Positions 57,083 to 64,000 of a stretch of 64,000 nt of DNA are shown piece after piece. This DNA comes from Mesostigma viride. Lineage: Eukaryota; Streptophyta; Mesostigmatophyceae; Mesostigmatales; Mesostigmataceae. Where the stretch lies: positions 1,137,954-1,201,953 of the forward strand of contig RPFO01000670.1 of assembly GCA_009746045.1 (NCBI GenBank), written 5' to 3'. The notes beneath the pieces are model-generated. The model saw nothing but the letters and a program-made list of their open reading frames with translations. It was not told the DNA's origin and did not search any database. Numbering within the stretch: position 1 is the first letter of the stretch; every line of letters starts with the position of its first letter. A program made the position numbers and the translations under genes.

Positions 57083-57199
57083 AATTGATGTTCTTATTAA
57101 ACTTGAAGAGCTGTACTCCAACTGCACAAGAAATTATTATAATTTGTAATCAAAGTGATTTCTGGTTGCGTGGTATGAATGCGATTTCTCTGTGTGCAT

Positions 57200-57562
57200 G
57201 AGGTTTCTCAGTTTTTCTCAGGCCTTAAGTTTCCCAGATATTCTCAGTCTCAGATTTTCTCAGGCAGCAACCTGAGAAAAAACCGGGCGCCTGAGAAATT
57301 TCGTTCCTGAGAAAAAAAAATCTCAGGCCAGGCGACTTTCACAGGCTGATCTCAGTTTTTTCTCAGTTTTCTCAGTTTTCTCAGGTGATTTTCTCAGTTT
57401 TCCTGAGAAAACTGAGATTTTTCTCAGTTGATCTCAGGAAATCTCAGGAAATCTCAGGACATCTCAGGAAATCTCAGGAAATCTCAGGCAGCCTTCCTGA
57501 GAAAACTGAGAAAACTGAGAAAAACTGAGAAAAATCTCAGATCTGAGTTCCTAGTGAAATGA
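57200..57562 (-). repeat. CTGAGA fold-back repeat, copy 2 (inverted)
   Basis: Irregular TTTTCTCAG and ATCTCAGGAA units in both directions, ending GAGTTCCTAGTGAA, the reverse complement of the end seen at 19708-19722. Confidence 0.8.
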
Positions 57563-57563
57563 A

Positions 57564-57620
57564 TCCGACCGGAATCGAACTGGGGACCTCTCGCACCAAT
57601 TTTGCTGACTATAGGACGGA
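57564..57620 (-). pseudogene. tRNA-like remnant
   Basis: On the minus strand the ends TCCGTCC and GGTCGGA pair at six of seven positions as an acceptor stem, and AGTTCGATTCC matches a T-arm/B-box. At 57 bases it lacks an anticodon arm, so it is a deleted tRNA gene or a tRNA-derived repeat head. It directly adjoins the CTGAGA repeat. Confidence 0.4.
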
Positions 57621-57764
57621 CGTCTCCGGTTACCATGGCATCGCCAACTTACACCTACAGTCGTCCGCAAAAGTTCTCCTATCCGGGGAGTGATGCAAGC
57701 CTTTCGGATTTGGTACTAGATAAATCACTCGAGATCTGTGTGTAGGAGTACTACACACGTGTCT

Positions 57765-58000
57765 GCACACGAGCTTGTATAGCTATGATGATCTTCCCCC
57801 ACATGACATGCTCCCCCCTTAGCTGGGCATAGCGCGATAGATCATGAGGGTGCAGGTGCCTTGGTGCACCTAGAGCAAGGGTAGCTTACATTCCCATCCT
57901 TGCATGAAGTAGCCCAGAATGTATTAAAAGCCATATGCCCCCGTTCTCAGGGCCGGGATATGTGCCACAGATACTCCCAACGGAGTTATGTTTCTAATTA
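57765..58000 (+). repeat. Dispersed repeat, copy 2
   Basis: Same blocks as 16690-16990 (ATGATGATCTTCCCCCACAT, GAATGTATTAAAAGCCATAT, ACTCCCAACGGAGT) in the same orientation, again upstream of an ORF1 element and followed by a TTAATTAA run. Confidence 0.65.
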
Positions 58001-58128
58001 ATTAATTAATTAGGGAAGTTGTCTGGCGTGCCTCCCGCGGGTTTGCACACGGGGGCGCTTCCCCACACGCGGGCTCGCAGTGCCGCTGCGTATAGTTCAT
58101 GGTTCGTAATTTATAGTTGTTTTGTATG

Positions 58129-58540
58129 AGCCACGAGCCACGAGGTAGCCATGGCTGACGGCGGAGCCCATAACTTTCACGTTTGGGCACCAAATTCGGC
58201 CGTGAATATCACAATCGCCTTGTCTTTCTAAACTGAAAAGGCATACACTGACATATGATTTTCCCGCAGCTATCACGCAATGATATTATGACAAGCAAAC
58301 GCTCCTCCGTGCAACGCACTAGCCTGGCGGCTGCGCTATTAAGCCGTGAAAATACGTCTGCAGCTCCGGCTGCAGCTTCGCCCTCACGCCTGAAGGCAAC
58401 GGCGCCACTAGCCCGAAGCACTAGCGGTCGCCCCGCCCCGAAGGCTCGCCTCGCCAGCAGCGTCGCCTGAGCCCAAGTGCAGTCGCCCTGCCGAGCCGCG
58501 CTGGGAAGAGGACTTTGACGCCAGCCAGCCCGGCTTTTTT
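58129..58540 (+). mobile_element. ORF1-only LINE-like element, copy 3, 5' part
   Basis: Family 5' signature, then ORF1 from the ATG at 58288 (MTSKRSSVQRTSLAAAL). It is interrupted at about 58540 by the GGAT-type element; matching sequence resumes at about 63680. Confidence 0.75.
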
Positions 58541-58650
58541 GATCAGGCGGAGCCAATTTTCGGAAGAACCGTTAGGTTCGCCAGAATTGGCGAAGCTTAT
58601 AAGGCCGTACACGTGAGAAAACATAGGAATAGGGGATGAAAAATCCGTCA

Positions 58651-59232
58651 ATCCATCCATCCATCCATCCATCCATCCATCCATCCATCCATCCATCCAT
58701 CCATCCATCCATCCATCCATCCATCCATCCATCCATCCATCCATCCATCCATCCATCCATCCATCCATCCATCCATCCATCCATCCATCCATCCATCCAT
58801 CCATCCATCCATCCATCCATCCATCCATCCATCCATCCATCCATCCATCCATCCATCCATCCATCCATCCATCCATCCATCCATCCATCCATCCATCCAT
58901 CCATCCATCCATCCATCCATCCATCCATCCATCCATCCATCCATCCATCCATCCATCCATCCATCCATCCATCCATCCATCCATCCATCCATCCATCCAT
59001 CCATCCATCCATCCATCCATCCATCCATCCATCCATCCATCCATCCATCCATCCATCCATCCATCCATCCATCCATCCATCCATCCATCCATCCATCCAT
59101 CCATCCATCCATCCATCCATCCATCCATCCATCCATCCATCCATCCATCCATCCATCCATCCATCCATCCATCCATCCATCCATCCATCCATCCATCCAT
59201 CCATCCATCCATCCATCCATCCATCCATCCAT
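58651..59232. repeat. (ATCC)n array, about 145 units
   Basis: 582 bases of pure ATCC (GGAT on the other strand). The periodic open frames on both strands (WMDG and IHPS repeats) are by-products. Confidence 0.98.
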
Positions 59233-61352
59233 TTGCTGAGCTTCGCTCATTTTATATATGACGCGTGGACGGGCTCAAAGGGGACCGACCTGCCGTAGGT
59301 AGCGTAAGACTAGCGCTTGTCACGAGGGTACTGCACCGGCCGGCCCTTTTTGTGCCTAGGCTGAGTGTGGTTCCGGAGTGCAGGCCTAGGTAGCTTCTAA
59401 CGTACGTCACTAGACCTTGTTACCTGCGCCAGCCGCCAGGCGTGGCGCAACTGTGATTGGCAGTCAGTACACCTTGTACCTGCGCCAGCCGGCAGGCCTG
59501 CGTGGCGCAATGTGAATGATAGTCAGTACTTAGAGTGGTGTAGGGGACGTAGGGAGGCCTCTTTTCAGCTTCGCAACTTGATCCCAGCATTTGCTGGCAA
59601 GGTCGGCTGGCCGCTATGGCGGCTGCGCTGAATGTAAGACGATGCTATCGGCCTCTCCGGGCGTGGAGAGGCCTGGAATAAAATTCTTTATGTTCGCCAC
59701 CCACCGTTACAGGCCACGGTAATGGTTGTTGGGTGGGGGGCTCTACGTTTTGAGTAAAATGGTGTGATTTCCGGCGCTGGGCCCACTGACGATTCCCCTC
59801 TACCCCTGGGTGCGGCAAGCGGCTTCCTGACACTGGGGAAGCTGCGATTTTAGTCGGACAACGTCAGGGAAGGAGCCATACAGGCCAGGGCCAGCGGCTA
59901 CGGTGGAAAGAATCACAGGTGGAGGCGAATCTGCCTTAAACGTGGAGATGGCTAGCGCGGGGTGCCAGGGTAGCCCATAACTGCCAGGAGCCTGACAGCG
60001 GACCCGATCTTTCGGCCTGTGGCCAGACGGGAGTTTCGGGGAGGATGCGGGGCTGGAGCGAATCTTGGTGGGAGGAGCGCGCTCTTCATCATTGCCCAGT
60101 TTTTCAGCAAAGAATGTTCGCCTGGCGGGGCTGAAATTCTTGCTGTTTTATCGCCTTGTTTTTATCCTGTATGATGCATTATAGGAAAAGCGATAAAGAG
60201 TTCGGTTCAGCCAGGGGGCATATCTATGCCATAAAAAAATTCCTACAACAACACAAGCCCTGGTCAGGGCCTTGGCTAAGCAGTTTCCAAGCCAAGGCCT
60301 TGGTAGGGTAGAGGGCCTATCGCCACAAAGGTTTCAATGCCGGGAAATCCCAGCCTCGGGGGTGGGGCTGGTGATGGGTCCTGGGCTTGTGAGAGACGGT
60401 CCGGGGGCGTAAGGCCTAATGAGCAGCCGCTGGAAACCGCCCCCCTAACGGGGGGAACGACATGGGTGCCGCCCTGCGTCCGCCGGGAAACCGTAGCGGC
60501 CACACGGGGGCGGCAGTACAGCCGTGGCAGCGTGCAGGGGGGGGCCATGGGCGGAAAGAAAATCGGCACCAAGGTTGGCGACAGCCTTGGTGGCCAAGAA
60601 GGAGGTGTGGGGGCAACACCTTGTGTTCGAGTATGCTGGGCCCCCAGCATGGTGCTACAATAACCAACTTGATAATGATGTGCACTGAGTTTGAAGGTGT
60701 GGTATAGGCTGTCCGTATAAAGCCTAGCACACAAAAATGTAAAATAAATGTTTCTCTTGGTGGGAAGGAACTCCAATGGACCAAAAACAAGAAATGTATT
60801 TGCTGAGCTTCGCTCATTTTATATATGACGCGTGGACGGGCTCAAAGGGGACCGACCTGCCGTAGGTAGCGTAAGACTAGCGCTTGTCACGAGGGTACTG
60901 CACCGGCCGGCCCTTTTTGTGCCTAGGCTGAGTGTGGTTCCGGAGTGCAGGCCTAGGTAGCTTCTAACGTTTGTCACTAGACCTTGTTACCTGCGCCAGC
61001 CGCCAGGCGTGGCGCAACTGTGATTGGCAGTCAGTACACCTTGTACCTGCGCCAGCCGGCAGGCCTGCGTGGCGCAATGTGAATGATAGTCAGTACTTAG
61101 AGTGGTGTAGGGGACGTAGGGAGGCCTCTTTTCAGCTCCCACCCACCCACCCACGCTGCTAAGAGGGGCAACACCTTGTGTTCGAGTATGCTGGGCCCCC
61201 AGCATGGTGCTACAATAACCAACTTGATAATGATGTGCACTGAGTTTGAAGGTGTGGTATAGGCTGTCCGTATAAAGCCTAGCACACAAAAATGTAAAAT
61301 AAATGTTTCTCTTGGTGGGAAGGAACTCCAATGGACCAAAAACAAGAAATGT
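59233..61352. other. Insert inside the (ATCC)n array with internal duplications
   Basis: Block A (59233-59571, starting TTTGCTGAGCTTCGCTC) recurs at 60798-61137, and block B (about 60610-60797, ending CCAAAAACAAGAAATGT) recurs at about 61164-61352, giving the order A-X-B-A-B. Within A, a unit of about 55 bases (CCTGCGCCAGCCG...GTGGCGCAA) is doubled. Block X (59572-60609) has no recognisable coding sequence. The borders suggest an inserted element whose ends are A and B, later partly duplicated. Confidence 0.7.
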
Positions 61353-63568
61353 ATCCATCCATCCATCCATCCATCCATCCATCCATCCATCCATCCATCC
61401 ATCCATCCATCCATCCATCCATCCATCCATCCATCCATCCATATCCATCCATCCATCCATCCATCCATCCATCCATCCATCCATCCATCCATCCATCCAT
61501 CCATCCATCCATCCATCCATCCATCCATCCATCCATCCATCCATCCATCCATCCATCCATCCATCCATCCATCCATCCATCCATCCATCCATCCATCCAT
61601 CCATCCATCCATCCATCCATCCATCCATCCATCCATCCATCCATCCATCCATCCATCCATCCATCCATCCATCCATCCATCCATCCATCCATCCATCCAT
61701 CCATCCATCCATCCATCCATCCATCCATCCATCCATCCATCCATCCATCCATCCATCCATCCATCCATCCATCCATCCATCCATCCATCCATCCATCCAT
61801 CCATCCATCCATCCATCCATCCATCCATCCATCCATCCATCCATCCATCCATCCATCCATCCATCCATCCATCCATCCATCCATCCATCCATCCATCCAT
61901 CCATCCATCCATCCATCCATCCATCCATCCATCCATCCATCCATCCATCCATCCATCCATCCATCCATCCATCCATCCATCCATCCATCCATCCATCCAT
62001 CCATCCATCCATCCATCCATCCATCCATCCATCCATCCATCCATCCATCCATCCATCCATCCATCCATCCATCCATCCATCCATCCATCCATCCATCCAT
62101 CCATCCATCCATCCATCCATCCATCCATCCATCCATCCATCCATCCATCCATCCATCCATCCATCCATCCATCCATCCATCCATCCATCCATCCATCCAT
62201 CCATCCATCCATCCATCCATCCATCCATCCATCCATCCATCCATCCATCCATCCATCCATCCATCCATCCATCCATCCATCCATCCATCCATCCATCCAT
62301 CCATCCATCCATCCATCCATCCATCCATCCATCCATCCATCCATCCATCCATCCATCCATCCATCCATCCATCCATCCATCCATCCATCCATCCATCCAT
62401 CCATCCATCCATCCATCCATCCATCCATCCATCCATCCATCCATCCATCCATCCATCCATCCATCCATCCATCCATCCATCCATCCATCCATCCATCCAT
62501 CCATCCATCCATCCATCCATCCATCCATCCATCCATCCATCCATCCATCCATCCATCCATCCATCCATCCATCCATCCATCCATCCATCCATCCATCCAT
62601 CCATCCATCCATCCATCCATCCATCCATCCATCCATCCATCCATCCATCCATCCATCCATCCATCCATCCATCCATCCATCCATCCATCCATCCATCCAT
62701 CCATCCATCCATCCATCCATCCATCCATCCATCCATCCATCCATCCATCCATCCATCCATCCATCCATCCATCCATCCATCCATCCATCCATCCATCCAT
62801 CCATCCATCCATCCATCCATCCATCCATCCATCCATCCATCCATCCATCCATCCATCCATCCATCCATCCATCCATCCATCCATCCATCCATCCATCCAT
62901 CCATCCATCCATCCATCCATCCATCCATCCATCCATCCATCCATCCATCCATCCATCCATCCATCCATCCATCCATCCATCCATCCATCCATCCATCCAT
63001 CCATCCATCCATCCATCCATCCATCCATCCATCCATCCATCCATCCATCCATCCATCCATCCATCCATCCATCCATCCATCCATCCATCCATCCATCCAT
63101 CCATCCATCCATCCATCCATCCATCCATCCATCCATCCATCCATCCATCCATCCATCCATCCATCCATCCATCCATCCATCCATCCATCCATCCATCCAT
63201 CCATCCATCCATCCATCCATCCATCCATCCATCCATCCATCCATCCATCCATCCATCCATCCATCCATCCATCCATCCATCCATCCATCCATCCATCCAT
63301 CCATCCATCCATCCATCCATCCATCCATCCATCCATCCATCCATCCATCCATCCATCCATCCATCCATCCATCCATCCATCCATCCATCCATCCATCCAT
63401 CCATCCATCCATCCATCCATCCATCCATCCATCCATCCATCCATCCATCCATCCATCCATCCATCCATCCATCCATCCATCCATCCATCCATCCATCCAT
63501 CCATCCATCCATCCATCCATCCATCCATCCATCCATCCATCCATCCATCCATCCATCCATCCATCCAT
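61353..63568. repeat. (ATCC)n array, about 554 units
   Basis: 2216 bases of ATCC with one visible interruption (ATATCC at about 61440). All long open frames across it are artefacts. Confidence 0.98.
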
Positions 63569-63679
63569 GATCCACCGAATTTGTCCCAAATTTGCAAGCA
63601 GAAGGGTGAGGTTCTTCCGAAAATTGGCTCCGCCGTAGAGTTTCAACGGGCAAGTTGCAAACACGCACGTTACTTGATA

Positions 63680-64000
63680 AGCTCAACCACGACCGACTCA
63701 TCCTGGGCTATCTTACGTGTTTTGGGGATCGCACGCCTCGCTTACTGATTTCGGGGAAATGGGTATATTTTATTAGCCAATTATGGACCAAAGAGGTGAG
63801 AGGGGAAATGAGTATCAGCGAATCCTAATGAAGGTGGGCACACACACGTGTGGCGGTGACAGGTGAAAGACTAATAGGGCGCGTTATTAGACTAGGGAAG
63901 CCATTGGACCTGAGTAATGTCGCCATGAGGCATACTGGTGAATACCTGATTACGGCCCAGTAGATCATGAAAAAACTGGAGCGGGCTGGGCTTGTCGTTA
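63680..64000 (+). other. Probable continuation of ORF1 element copy 3, then unrecognised DNA
   Basis: The bases around 63715-63745 translate VFWGSHASL, matching VFFGSHASL of copy 2 (near 18291), which indicates that the GGAT-type element split this ORF1. After about 63750 similarity ends and nothing is recognised to the window edge. Confidence 0.5.

Larger units (their letters stand above)
58541..63679 (-). mobile_element. GGAT-type TIR element with giant expanded microsatellite
   Basis: The right half of the family (TIR at 58546-58570, AAGGCCGTACACGTGAGAA block) is on the left and the left half (TIR at 63610-63634, tail to CACGTTACTTGATA) on the right, so this is one inverted copy. Between them lie two (ATCC)n arrays separated by a 2.1-kb insert. 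The complete copy at 29514 is 274 bp; this one spans 5.1 kb. Confidence 0.8.

Noticed and set aside
60987-63748. Very long open frames of WMDG or IHPS repeats on both strands
   Set aside because: They arise because ATCC repeats have no stop in several frames; they run through a pure microsatellite and have no gene features.

Overview
The window is nuclear DNA of a eukaryote, most likely a photosynthetic one and probably a green alga. The evidence is a spliced gene with GT-AG borders encoding a CBS-domain protein with a plastid-type leader, a LYR-motif gene with a splice donor, and a very high load of LTR retrotransposons, ORF1-only LINE-like elements, cut-and-paste (DNA) transposon derivatives and microsatellites. 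Species cannot be named from sequence alone. I see no rRNA, intact tRNA, CRISPR array or bacterial operon.

Layout. 1-6.4 kb: a palindrome carrying two tRNA-Thr-like 3' halves, then a decayed Ty3/gypsy chromovirus (integrase, chromodomain, an unidentified downstream coding region, polypurine tract, 687-bp LTR). 7.2-11 kb: the only convincing host genes, a two-exon CBS-pair gene (minus) and a LYR-motif gene (plus). 12-19.5 kb: two elements that encode only an L1-type ORF1 protein, with fragments of a TIR element carrying a GGAT microsatellite. 20.5-21.6 kb and beyond 28.45 kb: G/T-rich DNA that received a complete Ty1/copia-type element (copia-A, minus, 21650-28449, 5-bp target duplication GCGGG). 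29.8-54.8 kb: a 25-kb nest. An element of a second family (copia-B, plus) is bounded by 699/698-bp LTRs and target duplication GTAAT. Its 3' end received at least one more copia-B in minus orientation (target duplication GTCAT). That inner copy is a mosaic with inverted blocks and itself carries a 1.3-kb hAT-like element (TAAGCACC duplication) and a 1.7-kb TA-flanked element. 55-64 kb: microsatellites, a CTGAGA fold-back repeat, a tRNA-like remnant, and a third ORF1 element split by a GGAT-type TIR element whose microsatellite has grown to about 2.8 kb and is itself interrupted by a 2.1-kb insert with internal duplications.

Main biological point. Both copia families share a pol architecture I do not recognise from the standard classes: integrase, then aspartic protease, then reverse transcriptase and RNase H. 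In both, gag and pol lie in one frame separated by a single UGA (UGA-CUA-G in copia-A), the integrase has 29 rather than 35 residues between its second Asp and its Glu, the protease motif is DT[D/N]A, and the RT box is HGDD. Copia-B also carries an extra ORF of about 306 codons upstream of gag, ending in an acidic SUMO-interaction-like motif. The shared features imply one lineage with a rearranged protease position.
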